Shown one piece after another: positions 1-12,044 of a stretch of 64,000 bases of DNA (its first letter is position 1; every line of letters starts with the position of its first letter). Where the stretch lies: contig CM017559.1 in NCBI GenBank assembly GCA_007844125.1, positions 32,163,863 to 32,227,862 of the forward strand. The letters are read 5' to 3'. The notes beneath the pieces are model-generated. The model was not told the DNA's origin and did no database searches. It saw nothing but the letters and a program-made list of their open reading frames with translations. A program made the position numbers and the translations under genes. The DNA is from Sinonovacula constricta (Eukaryota; Mollusca; Bivalvia; Cardiida; Solecurtidae).

Positions 1-753
1 ACATTATATTATTATTTATAAAAACTTTATTGCATTGTGTATTTAAGTATGCTGCTACTGTCGTTATTGTTTTGTTTTATTTTTGGGCAAGTGGAAACCA
101 TTTATTTGACGCCCAAAGTGGTTTCTACTTTGGTTGAATTATTTCTTTATTGTGTTGGCATATTGTTGTTGTTTGTTTGTTTTCGTTATTCTCGCCCTTA
201 TGCTTACTGTGCAGACTGCTCTTTACTAGCTTTTAATACTTGTAAGGTATTGAGAGAAAAAAATGCGGTGCTTCTGATTGTTCTAGAAAAAAAAATAAAG
301 GCAATGAGATCATCGACATATACATCCAGATCTAAACAATCACTTGACAACCGTATAAACATGCTAGTTAAATGTAAAAGTGCACCGAACCTGGTAGCGC
401 AATCTGTCGACCGACCCTGACCACCAGGTTCGGAAGGTCTCGGATACAAACCAGGGCCGCGACATAGCATAGTCAATATAATGGCAGCGGTATGGTTACC
501 TGGCTAACACTCAAGCGTGCATAAGAGTTCCAGCACCTGTCGGTCCATCTGGACAAAGAAATAAAATGAGCAAAGTGTTTCGATTAATTTATTGCACTTC
601 TTATTACCTAACCATATTCAAATTAATCAATTGTAGGAGATTTGCCATAAAGGGCGTACAATGTACCACAGTGCATTGAAGATAATAGTGAAGATTGTTA
701 CCGTTTTTATAATGAGAGCCAACCTTAATTGACGTGCTATTTAGATATAAACC
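1..753. repeat. D1 block, leader part (shared with 11140-11780 and 55100-55830)
   Basis: This stretch is a diverged copy of the sequence before the SINE in blocks D2 and D3. The landmarks TATTTAAGTATGCTGCTACT (near 40 and 55110), ACCACCAGGTTCGGAA (near 421 and 55500) and GTGCATTGAAGATAA occur in the same order. A 127-codon open frame at 37-420 crosses it, but the equivalent frame is broken in both other copies, so it is treated as non-coding. A weak tRNA-like A-box (TAGCCTAGTCGGTAGAATG in the D3 copy) suggests an older tRNA-derived unit near 465-560; no convincing B-box follows it. Confidence 0.6.
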
Positions 754-1036
754 GGCCACAATAGCTCAGGTGGTAGAGAGTCGGCGTGTGGATCGGGAGG
801 TCGCGGGTTCAAACCATGGCCGGGTCAAACCAAAGACTTTTAAGTTGGTACTCGTAGTAGTGGCTTCTCTCCTAAAGCTCGGGACTAAGGGAACAGCATT
901 ACGCCTGGCTCGTCGATGTCAGTATAATGGACTGTGCGGGTTTAGTCCATGGGCACCACATAGGTGCCCCTGTGTTACAGTGATAGAAATGTTGATACAC
1001 ATTATCGGCAAAAATGCTGGCAAATCCCAATCCCTA
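754..1036 (+). repeat. tRNA-derived SINE, D1 copy
   Basis: The head resembles a tRNA gene: an A-box-like TAGCTCAGGTGGTAGAG at about 762 and a B-box GGGTTCAAACC at about 807, the spacing of a Pol III internal promoter. The acceptor stem does not pair, so this is not a working tRNA gene. The body includes a strong small hairpin (GGGCACC...GGTGCCC, near 949-966) and ends near GGCAAATCCCAATCC. Copies lie at 11784-11965, 55833-56099 and, reversed, at 18075-18242. The first three occupy paralogous positions, so that insertion predates the block duplication. Confidence 0.75.
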
Positions 1037-1110
1037 TTTAGGTATAATGACCACTTTCAACTGAGAGCAATTATGGCAATTAGCTATTTGTTGTGGGTAT
1101 TGCTTTAGAA

Positions 1111-4100
1111 ACAATTCCTTCATGGTCAATAAAATTACGGCGGCAGATGTTTTCCGAAAGGATTAAGTGTACGGCAAATGTTCTCTTGTGCATCGATACG
1201 TGAAATACAAATATAATTATGACACGGTTTATTGATCATTCCCCACGAGTCATATATCATTTTCTAGCATTCTTTTTTGTAATAAATTTGGTGCGTTATT
1301 GTTAATGTTTAAAGATTTATCAAATGAAGCTTTTAGCTTAGTGGGGGTGCTTTGCCTGTTAGTTAGAAAAATACCAATTTTAATAGAAATGTCCACCAAC
1401 TACATTTCAACACATATTAATAAAGGTTAACATAACCACTCAAGGTAAATAGTTAATACAAACATTATTTTTTCGATTACTACTACGATTGAATGAAACA
1501 CACAGCAAATATTATCTATGCCTATTTTTATTCCTTTTTATAGGTCCAAAGATTATGCATACATGTTAACATTAAAAAGCTTAAATTACTACGAGCGTAA
1601 ATGTCTTCCTTTATGATCTTATATTTAAAAACGTATACATTGCTTTATATAGCGCTTTCGTTGTTGAATATGTCTATACGAAATAGCAAATTAAGAAACT
1701 AAAGGCTGAAATGAAAACCTCAACCCACTCTAAGTTTATTTTTTATGCATTAATACAAGGGTAATGGCTAATTGATTTCATAATACAAGTACAGACGGTA
1801 TTATATTATCGATGAAGTGCTTTTTACTTGTGAGTGCTTGCTTTGCGTATGTACAAATACGCCATTAGAGAATTTTATTATAATGGATTGTTTACGAATG
1901 ACTGTCTCACTAATCCATGTCATCAAAACAACTGAGGCCATCAGGGATGTAAACTTTATTTAAGTTGATCGCGCCGATCAGAAGTCAAGACCATCTGTTA
2001 ATAATAATACGTGCACGTTATTTATATCAATGCAAATTTTGTTATGCATATTTGTCTATTTATCAACTCTATAGTCTTTTCGAACCGTATTTGTTGTATT
2101 TTACACATTATAAGATTATGCAACGTGTATCGAATAATTCGGCCTTGTTGAACGAAAACGTCCAGACTATTTTATATCAGTTTTAGGACTGTTTATTAAG
2201 CTTGTGAAAGAATAATGAAGGAATAATTAAAATATATGGTAAGAACGTTCTGCTTTACATAAAGTTGTCCTGAACATCACTAGCACTTCTTGTTACTGCT
2301 ACGTACTGATGTTTACGTCCTTTCCTTCTTTTCACACATTTTTCAGCAAATTGCAAAAAGCATATTAAAAGTAGAACAATTTCCTTTGCAAAATATCTAG
2401 TTTGAATATTCTATATAGAGAATAGTTTAAGTGAAAATTGAAATTAGCAGTACATTATTTTCTGTTATGTCTGTTTCTTTCTCAATGTAGATTTGATGTC
2501 AATGTGTGTTTTAAATGTATGAGTATTACAACACAGGACATTTTTTATAATTTAGCATTTTTTAGATTTAAATAATACTTTGCGTTGGTATTATTTTCGC
2601 TAATGTAACCGTTATCAGGATATCGTGCTACTATGGCATTTCGGCACTACTCCTTACATCTTAGGTTTGCATTGCAATCAGACAAGACCTATTCATCACA
2701 GCGATTGTTTTCAGCAGATTATGTCATCATATATTATTTGTCTGATGTCATTTGAACCCACAATTTCTCTCTTGCACGAAACATGATTGAAGTATCCTAG
2801 TCAGTTTCAAGATATAACACCCTGCAATAGTTTTACTTTTAAAAAATGAGCTTTATTTGAATGCGTGTACAATACTCATTTGTATGAATTAAATGCCATG
2901 CATGTTTTCCCTTTGAAACTTCGAAATCCTGGGACAAGTTCATGTACGGTCTACCATGAGCAATGCACGAAGAGCTTCCTTATAAGGCATAGTAAAACCT
3001 CTAAAAGGAATTGTATTTTTTAAATACCTTAGACACAGTTATGTTAACTTATATAATTTTAGACATTTTATTTACTCAGAAGAATTAATTTCAGTAATGA
3101 AATAAACTGAATGCTAGAGTTATTGCAATAATCTTGAAGTTCCCATATAAATTTCATCTAGATACTCACAAGATGGTTACATTAAATTATTGGTAACAAA
3201 AGAATAACTGTTTTATGTCTTGCTATGTATTAATGAAAGAATTTACTATGTTAGACATTACTTGTATACAGCAGAACAAAAATGGCATTTAAATAATTAT
3301 TGTGCACTGACGGCAGCAGGAGCACAATATACAAAACTGACAGATTTTGTTCGAATAAGATATTGTAAGAGGTGTAGACTAGAAGCTTTTTCATATAAGC
3401 AACACTACGTTAACTTTATAATATTACAACTAAATAAGAAAAATTGACATGACCGGAGAATAACTCATTCATGAATGGACAATATACCTAATGCGCATAA
3501 AATTTAAGCACAAACAAATAAAAAAATACTTTTGCAGCTACCGAGTGGTAATCCTTTTATATTAAATGCGTCAAAATTGCTAGTATGCCACTATATGCGT
3601 GACACGATCCGTCATTTTGGATCAAAATGAGGAACCAGGTTGAAATGGTTTATTTGTAATATGATAATGTTATAACCGGTCCAGATTGAATGTCAGTCGA
3701 TGGGCATTCAAATCAAACATGTTGTGATCCGCGGAATTTTTTTTCAGGTTTGGCTATTTTATGTTCCTAATTCTTAGATAGCAAACTTAAATTGAGCTGA
3801 TATAAGTATTTTGTTTGAAAATTCATTGTCATTTGTTTAACAGCAAAACATAAAATATTGTTGCTTACAGCAAAATATAAATTATTGTTATAACGCTATA
3901 AAACATTAACCACAAGGTTGTTAAAAGACGCCGTGTTGAAGATTTATACAGCACAAAATAGTGTCTTAGTTTAAATGGGGATTGCCTTTAATGATTCCAT
4001 GGTCCATATATACATATTAACAACTATATGTTAATTTAATATAAGTACCTGAATATGGAGTGATTATATAGACAAGCACAATGAATACAATTATGTACCT

Positions 4101-4823
4101 ACAATATTTACGAAAGATAGAAAGTTCTAATCTTTTTTTCTAGAGTACCTTGTTAAACATCTTTAGATACAAACAACTATATTTTCTTTTGTTAATTTAG
4201 AGAAAATATAATTAACGACAGCAAACCGAGAACTTCTCTTTATGTTAATTATTAACTAATCATATATTTTCATTAGGCTTAAATGCCTCAGCACACTGCT
4301 GAAAAAAGAACTGTTTTATCCAGCATGTTTTCGCTGAAACCCTTTCTTGTGTAGACAGCCTTTCATTATGCGTAACTTAGCTGAAGAACTTACTGTTTCC
4401 TGTAAAACAATAAATATTGTTAACAAACCAGTGTTTCTTGCGACACAAAGGGGCCAGGATTTTAGACACAGAAAGATATTGTCATAGACAATAATAAATT
4501 ATCGTATCGTTTATTTATGAAAGCGGTAGACGTTATTCAGAGATTATGGGGGTGGGGGTAGGGGTTTATGCGTGTTCTAAGGAATGAAGTATATGATGAA
4601 ATTAAAGATTGTGCCAAGCATATTTTTAAATCCTGCAAATGGATTAACATTTAACTGTTAAACCAACATTGTTGACAAGCAGTTACGTGTATTAATTTTC
4701 TGTAACTTAAATGCACAAATATTCATACCCTTAGATCATTTTTTTATTCTATATTTTGTTTTTGTCATTTTTCGTCCCTAGTATCGCGTGATACATTTAT
4801 AGTCATTAGTTATTCCGTCTAGT
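1111..4823. repeat. 3.7-kb repeat unit, first tandem copy (D1)
   Basis: The unit starts at ACAATTCCTTCATGGTCAAT and runs until the same words recur at 4824. Alignment by eye shows near identity along its whole length with a few short indels, for example an extra ATAT near 5090 in the second copy. Related but more diverged and partly deleted copies lie at 12045-15850 and 56175-58760. No conserved reading frame is seen: a 73-codon frame at 1965-2186 is kept in the tandem twin but broken in the D2 and D3 copies. No LTR, transposase or reverse transcriptase motif was found. Confidence 0.85.
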
Positions 4824-7800
4824 ACAATTCCTTCATGGTCAATAAAATTACGGCGGCAGATGTTTTCCGAAAGGATTAAGTGTACGGCAAATGTTCTCTT
4901 GTGCATCGATACGTGAAATACAAATATAAATATGACACGGTTTATTGATCATTCCCCACGACTCATATATCATTTTCTAGCACTCTTTTTTGTAATAAAT
5001 TTGGTGCGTTATTGTTAATGTTTAAAGATTTATCAAATGAAGCTTTTAGCTTAGTGGGGGTGCTTTGCCTGTTAGTTAGAAAAAATATACACCAATTTTA
5101 ATAGAAATGTCCACCAACTACATTTCAACACATATTATTAAAGGTTAGCATAACCACTCAAGGTAAATAGTTAATACAAACATTTATTTTTTCGATTACT
5201 ACTACGATTGAATGAAACACACAACAAATATTATCTATACCTATTTTTATTCCTTTTTATAGGTCCAAAGATTATGCATACATGTTAACATTAAAAAGCT
5301 TAAATTACTACGAGCGTAAATGTCTTCCGTTATGATCTTATATTTAAAAACGTATACATTGCTTTATATAGCGCTTTCGTTGTTGAATATGTCTATACGA
5401 AATAGCAAATTAAGAAACTAAAGGCTGAAATGAAAACCTCAACCCACTCTAAGTTTATTTTTTATGCATTAATACAAGTGTAATGGCTAATTGATTTCAT
5501 GATACAAGTACAGACGGTATTACAAAGTATATTATCGATGAAGTGCTTTTTACTTGTGAGTGCTTGCTTTGCGTATGTACAAATACGCCATTAGAGAATT
5601 TTATTATAATGGATTGTTTACGAATGACTGTCTCACTAATCCATGTCATCAAAACAACTGACGCCATCAGGGATGTAAATTAAGCTAAAGGTGATCGTGC
5701 CGATCAGAAGTAAAGACCATCTGTTAATAATTATACGTGCACGTTATTTATATCAATGCAAATTTTGTTATGCCTATTTGTCTATTTATCAACTCTATAG
5801 TCTTTTCGAACCGTATTTGTTGTATTTTACACATTATAAGATTATGCAACGTATATCGAATAATTCGGCCTTGTTGAACGAAAACGTCCAGACTATTTTA
5901 TATCAGTTTTAGGACTGTTTATTAAGCTTGTGAAAGAATAATGAAGGAATAATTAAAATGTATGGTAAGAACGTTCTGCTTTACCTAAAGTTGTCCTGAA
6001 CATCACTAGCACTTCTTGTTACTGCTACGTACTGATGTTTACGTCTTTTCCTTCTTTTCACACTTTTTTCAGCAATTTGCAAAAAGCATATTAAATGTAG
6101 AGCAATTTCCTTTGCAAAATATCTAGTTTGAATATTCTATATAGAAAATAGTTTAAGTGAAAATTGAAATTAGCAGTACATTATTTTCTGTTATGTCTGT
6201 TTCTTTCTCAATGTAGATTTGATGTCAATGTGTGTTTTAAATGTATGAGTATTACAACACAACCTGCAAGGATATTTTTTATAATTTAGCATTTTTTAGA
6301 TTTAAATAATATTTTGGGTGGGTATTATTTTCGCTAATGTAACCGTTATCAGGATATCGTGCTACTATGACATTTCGGCATTACTCCTTACATCTTAGGT
6401 TTGCATTGCAATCAGACAAGACCTATTCATCACAGCGATTGTTTTCAGCAGATTATGTCATCATATATTATTTGTCTGTTGTCATTTGAACCCACAATTT
6501 CTCTCTTGCACGAAACATAATTGAAGTATCCTAGTCAGTTTCAAGATATAACACCCTGCAATAGTTTTACTTTTAAAAAATGAGCTTTATTTGAATGCGT
6601 GTACAATACTCATTTGTATGAATTAAATGCCATGCATGTTTTCTCTTTGAAACTTCGAAATCCTGGGACAAGTTCATGTACGGTCTACCATGAGCAATGC
6701 ACGAAGAGCTTCCTTATAAGGCATAGTAAAACCTCTAAAAGGAATAGTATCTTTTTAAATACCTTAGACACAGTTATGTTAACTTTTATAATTTTAGACA
6801 TTTTATTTACTCAGAAGAATTAAATTCAGTAACGAAATAAACTGAATGCTAGAGTTATTGCAATAATCTTGAAGTTCCCATATAAATTTCATCATATATA
6901 CTCACAAGATGGTTACACTAAATAATTGGTAACAAAAGAATGACTGTTTTATGTCACGCTATTTATTAATGAAAGAATTTACTATGTTAGACATTACTTG
7001 TATACAGCAGAACAAAAATGGCATTTAAATAATTATTGTGCACTGACGGCAGCAGGAGCACAATATACAAAACTGAGAGATTTTGTTCGAATAAGATATT
7101 GTAAGAGGTGTAGACTAGAAGCTTTTTCATATAAGCAACACTACTTTAACTTTATAATATTACAACTAAATAAAACAAATTGACAAGTCCGGAGAATAAC
7201 TCATTCATGAATGGATAATATACCTAATGCGCATAAAATTTAAGCACAAACAAATAAAAAAATCACTTTTGCAGCTACCGAGTGGCAATTCTTTTATATT
7301 AAATGCGTCAAAATTGCTAGTATGCCACTATATGCGTGACACGATCCGTGATTTTGTATCAAAATGAGGAACCAGGTTGAAATGGTTTATTTGTAATATG
7401 ATAATGTTATAACCGGTCCAGATTGAATGTCAGTCAATGGGCATTCAAATCAAACATGTTGTGATCCGCGGATTTTTTTTACATGTTTGGCTATTTAATG
7501 TTCCTAATTCTTAGATAGCAAACTTAAATTGAGCTGATATAAGTATTTTGTTTGAAAATTCATTGTCATTTGTTTAACAGCAAAACATAAAATATTGTTG
7601 CTTAACAGCAAAATATAAATTATTGTTATAACGCTATAAAACATTAACCACAAGGTTGTTATAAGAAGCCGTGTTGAAGATTTATACAGCACAAAATAGT
7701 GTCTTAGTTTAAATGGGGATTGCCTTTAATGATTCCATGGTCCTTATATACATATTAACAACTATATGTTAATTTAATATAAGTACCTGAATCTGGAGTG

Positions 7801-8567
7801 ATTATATAGGCAAGCACAATGAATACAATTATGTACCTACAATATTTACGAAAGATAGAAAGTTCTAATCTTTTTTTTTTCTAGAGTACCTTGTTAAACA
7901 TCTTTAGATACAAACAACTATATTTTCTTTTGTTAATTTAGAGAAAATATAATTAACGACAGCAAACCGAGAACTTCTCTTTATGTTAATTATTAACTAA
8001 TCATATTTCATTAGGCTTAAATGGCTCCGCACACTGCTGAAAAAAGAACTGTTTTATCCAACATGTTTTCGCTGATACCCTTTCTTGTGTAGACAGCCTT
8101 TCATTATGCGTTACTTAGCTGAAGAACTTGTTTCCTGTAAAACAATAAATATTGTTAACAAACCAGTGTTTCTTGCGACACAAAGGGGTCAGGATTTTAC
8201 ACACAGAAAGATATTGTCATAGACATTAATAAATTATCGTATAGTTTATTTATGAAAGCGGTAGAAGTAATTCAGAGATTAGTGGGGTGGGGGTAGGGGT
8301 TTATGCGTGTTTTAAGGAATGAAATATATGATGAAATTAAAGATTGTGCCAAGCATATTATTCTCTTTTTAAATCCTGCAAATGGATTAACATTTAACTG
8401 TTAAACCAACATTGTTGACAAGCAGTTACGTGTATTCATTTTCCGTTACTTAAATGCACAAATATTCATACCCTTAGAACAATTTTTATTCTATATTTTG
8501 TTTTTGTCATTTTTCGTCTTTAGTATCGCGTGATACATTTATATTTATTAGTTATTCGGTCTAGTAC
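4824..8567. repeat. 3.7-kb repeat unit, second tandem copy (D1)
   Basis: Head-to-tail duplicate of 1111-4823. The junction reads CTAGTACAATTCCTTC; the unit's natural right end, CTAGTACATCATGG, is seen at 8561. So the duplication joined the end of one unit to the start of the next at a 2-base overlap (AC). The high identity indicates a recent event, or ongoing homogenisation by unequal exchange. It contains no supported gene. Confidence 0.85.
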
Positions 8568-9310
8568 ATCATGGTTTAGCATTGCAATCAGACAAGAGCA
8601 GTTCGTTATAATAACATGTAACCTCAACTTTTGATATAATGTATTATATTGGCACATATTGTGACAAGAATTTCCTTTTTGCACGAGATGTCATTGAAAT
8701 ATCGCTTCCAGGCTATTGAAAAAGCTCCGGTTTGTTGTTTTTTCTTTATATAACGAGGATGTTTTTCCATTCCTTTTTCTTCATCCGTTTTATATAAGTT
8801 ATAATTCCAGGTGTAATAAACATGAAAATACACTTTGCCGTTTATACCTTCATAAAATGTTGACATACAGACATAATCAGAGACCTAATGGTGACTTCAG
8901 CAGTCATCACTGAATATTTCACAATTATTATCTCAATAAAACAATTTTCTCACTGATTGAAAATCGAACCAATGCCGTCTAGAGGAGAAGGGCATTCAGT
9001 CGCGAAATCGCTCGATCGGGTATACTTAATATTGTTATTCATGTTTCCGAGAAACACGAGCACGGATTTAGAGAAACTGCAATTGTGTTGTTTTCAAAAG
9101 TGCATCTTTTGAAAAAAACCTAGCTTTAAATGTCAATTTACTTAAACAACATAAACTTAAAAGTTTCCATACGTAATGGCGTTATAAAATAAAAAAGAAG
9201 TGAGGTAATTTATCAAAATATGCATTAGAATGACTGGAGAAGTATTACATCTAAAATCAATTATGGGAGAAATTATTTATTCTTATCCAAAGTAAAAAAA
9301 AACACACTAA
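8568..9310. repeat. D1 block, right end (paralogous to 15851-16560)
   Basis: The words TCATGGTTTAGCATTGCAAT, GTAATAAACATGAAAATACA and CGCTCGATCGGGTATA recur in the same order at 15851-16310. Similarity fades at about 9310 after an A-rich run. No composite repeat and no SLC22 exon follows, so block D1 ends here. Short open frames in both orientations are not conserved between the two copies. Confidence 0.7.
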
Positions 9311-9544
9311 TTGGCAAATGCAAATGCAAAATGATGGCACGCTGTGTACAGCTTACTTCAAGTGGTTAAATTATAACTGATGGTAACTGATGGTTTTTCT
9401 TTTTCTGTGTTATGTCTCGTCTCTGTGTTTGTGTCACATTTACATTAACCCTGTTTGCCTTTGTATAGAGGTAGATAAGTTTAAATATCTGTGAATATTT
9501 TGATGGGACCTTTTCTTATTTACCTATTTAAGAGAATGCAGACT
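9311..9544. other. Spacer between blocks D1 and D2, nothing recognised
   Basis: This AT-rich sequence matches neither the end of D1 nor the start of D2. It has a short direct repeat (GCAAATGCAAATGCAAAATG near 9315, and ACTGATGGTA twice near 9380) and no gene signal. Confidence 0.4.
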
Positions 9545-11071
9545 AATTTGACAAAAAATCAGAAACGACATACTAGTTTGATGTTTGTATCGAATGTGCT
9601 TATGTTGTTAAGGGTGTTTACATGCTAGCAATCCGCTTCATACACAATATATATATTATTAAAATCATTTATATCGTCAAGTATTTCAGATTAAGGAGCA
9701 TGCACATAGCATATATAATTTTCAATCACACATGTTTATTTTTGTATTATATGACATCAAGTAAAATAATATATATAATATCATTAATATAATATAATAT
9801 AATATAATATAAATTAATCAGGAATTTTACAGGTAAATGCATTTAGATAACAATGTCCGAATAAACGTGTTTGTTGGGTAAGTTTTTTTTTTCGGTAAAA
9901 GTTTAATATTATTTTCAGATAAATTGGTATGGAATCAGCATTTGTCATAGAATATATTTATATCAACATAAAACTTTTGATTTAATCAGTAATAAACTTT
10001 ACGGTGTGGAAAATGTATTGACGGATAGGAACAGGTGTTCTACTTTATATGCACTGCTGTATAAGGTATGGTGAACTCAAACATAACTCTATTAAACTTT
10101 AGAAATAAGTGTTCTATTAAAAATAAAATAGCAAAAATAGTAGGTTATTTAATAACTTTAACCGTGATAATTTAAACGTTTAGACCAAATAAGCGTACAA
10201 TCAACAAGCACTTTTATTTCTTTAAGCGGTGTACTTGCAAAGTTTAAGTTATGTTTTGACTATGATAAAACAACAATTGAGAAACGTAATGCAAACAAAA
10301 GATTTAAAGCAATTTTGTGAAGATTACGTTTCATCTAAAACGTGCTCACAAAGCAAGTTCTTACTCCCAATTAAATTAGCTTTAAACACTGTTAGGATGG
10401 CAAAATGTTAGCTTCTGGCAATATTGTTCACCTGCTCCGTACACACAATTAACATGTCATTTGTCTCCCGGGAATAATCATGTCTGGGATTCGAATTCCT
10501 TATATTTGTAAGCTTCGATACCAAACAAAATTGCAGGAATTTAGTTTCTTGTTTAAACATCAGTATAATGGTATTCCTTTATTATTCGGTCATAAAATAT
10601 GAACGAACGTGTTTCCTTTAATACATCGTTTAAGTAGAACTTTTGGTACGCATCATTAAAAGAGCTTAGCGGGCAATTATCTCAATTTCTTGGTTTTAAA
10701 CCATATTAAGAGAACAGCATTTTATCCATGGCTACATTGCATATCTGCTTTTTAACACAATACAAAATTTAATTGTCCATATTGTCCAGGGAAACCCTGT
10801 CCCCAAATGTGTTTAATATCATATAATGTATGATTCAGTTGAACTTGTTGAAACATGAATGGCAGACATTGTTTTTCTTTCTTATTGGTATATTTTAATT
10901 CAGATTTCAATTAATTAAAAATGGTGTATATAGAAATGTTTTGGTTTGAAAAATCTTTCCAGCAATATTAAGAGCAACATTTGATATTATTTAGCATCAT
11001 TTCCACATTGTGTATGTGTGCGTGGGTGTGTAGGGTTGTGTGCGTGCGGTAGTGGTATTTGTGTGCGTGTC

Positions 11072-11073
<2 letters not shown>
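9545..11073. repeat. D2 block, left part (paralogous to 53287-54560)
   Basis: The paralogy is shown by TTTGTATCGAATGT near 9583 and 53324, CTTTTATTTCTTTAAG at 10210 and 53817, and AGTTCTTACTCCCAATTAAA near 10358 and 53962. The D3 copy carries a long TTA microsatellite (53489-53570) where D2 has only short AT runs. No reading frame is conserved: the 60-codon frame at 10229-10411 is interrupted in D3. Confidence 0.7.

Positions 11074-11138
<65 letters not shown>
11074..11138. repeat. (GT)n microsatellite
   Basis: An uninterrupted GT run at the same relative position as the far longer GT mosaic of block D3 (54558-55075). Reading frames over it (poly-His/Thr on the minus strand) are artefacts of the repeat. 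Confidence 0.95.
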
Positions 11139-11139
<1 letters not shown>

Positions 11140-11783
11140 CGTTTTTTGTTGAATTATTTCTTTATTGGGTTGGCATATTCGTGTTGTTGTTTTCGTCATT
11201 TTAGGTCTTTTATGCTTAGTGTGCAAACTTCTCTTTAATAGCTTTTTATATTTGTAAAGTATTGAGAAAGAAGCTGCGGTCCTTCTGATTGTTCTAGAAA
11301 TAGGAATTTAAAGGCAATGAGATCATTAACATATACATCCAGATCTCAACTAGCACTGGACAACCGTATAATCATGCAAGTTAAATGTAAAAGAGCACTG
11401 AACCTGGTAACACAATTTGTAGACCCTGACCACCAGGTTCGAAAGGTCTTGGGTACAAACCAGAGCCGCGACATACATGTAGCATAGTCGGTAGAATGGC
11501 AGTGGTATGGTTCCCTGGCTAATACTCAAGCGCGTATAACAGTTCCAGCAGCTGTTGGTCCATCTGGACAAGGACATAAAATGAGCAAAGTGTTTCGATT
11601 AATTTATTGCACTTCTTATTACTTAACCATATTCTAATTTAACAATTGTATGATATTTGTCATAAATGACGGACAGTGTACCGCTGTGCATTGAAGATAA
11701 CATTGAAGAATGCATCGTAAATAACGTAACCGTTTCGTCATAATGAGAGCCAACCTTTATTGGCGTGTTATTTAAGTTTAAAT

Positions 11784-11965
11784 CAGCCGCAATAGCTCAA
11801 GTGGTACAGCGTCGGCTTGCGGATTGGAAGGTCGCGAGTTCAAACCCCGGCCGGGTCAAACCAAAGACTTTTTGGCCGAATGCAGTCCCTGTGCACCTCA
11901 TAAGTGCCCCAGTGCTAAAATGATAGAAATATCGCTGCACAGTGTCGGTAAAAATCCCAATCTCT
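11784..11965 (+). repeat. tRNA-derived SINE, D2 copy, internally deleted
   Basis: Same head as the D1 and D3 copies: A-box TAGCTCAAGTGGTACAG and B-box GAGTTCAAACC. About 100 bases between the head and the GTGCACCTCATAAGTGCCCC hairpin are missing compared with D1 and D3. The tail AAAATCCCAATC is present. Confidence 0.7.
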
Positions 11966-12044
11966 ATTTAGGTATAATGACCACTTCAACTGAGAGCAAT
12001 TATGGCAATTAGCTATTTGTTGTGGGTATTGCTTTAGAAATAAT

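Noticed and set aside
37..420. 127-codon open frame with a hydrophobic start, signal-peptide-like
   Set aside because: The paralogous sequence in D2 and D3 breaks the frame, and the region is a duplicated repeat upstream of a SINE. No family recognised.
754..826. Functional tRNA gene
   Set aside because: A- and B-boxes are present, but the acceptor stem does not pair and the sequence continues into a repeated SINE body.
1965..5912. 73-codon frame kept in both tandem 3.7-kb units (1965-2186 and 5691-5912)
   Set aside because: Kept only because the units are nearly identical; the equivalent frame is interrupted in the D2 and D3 copies, and no domain is visible.
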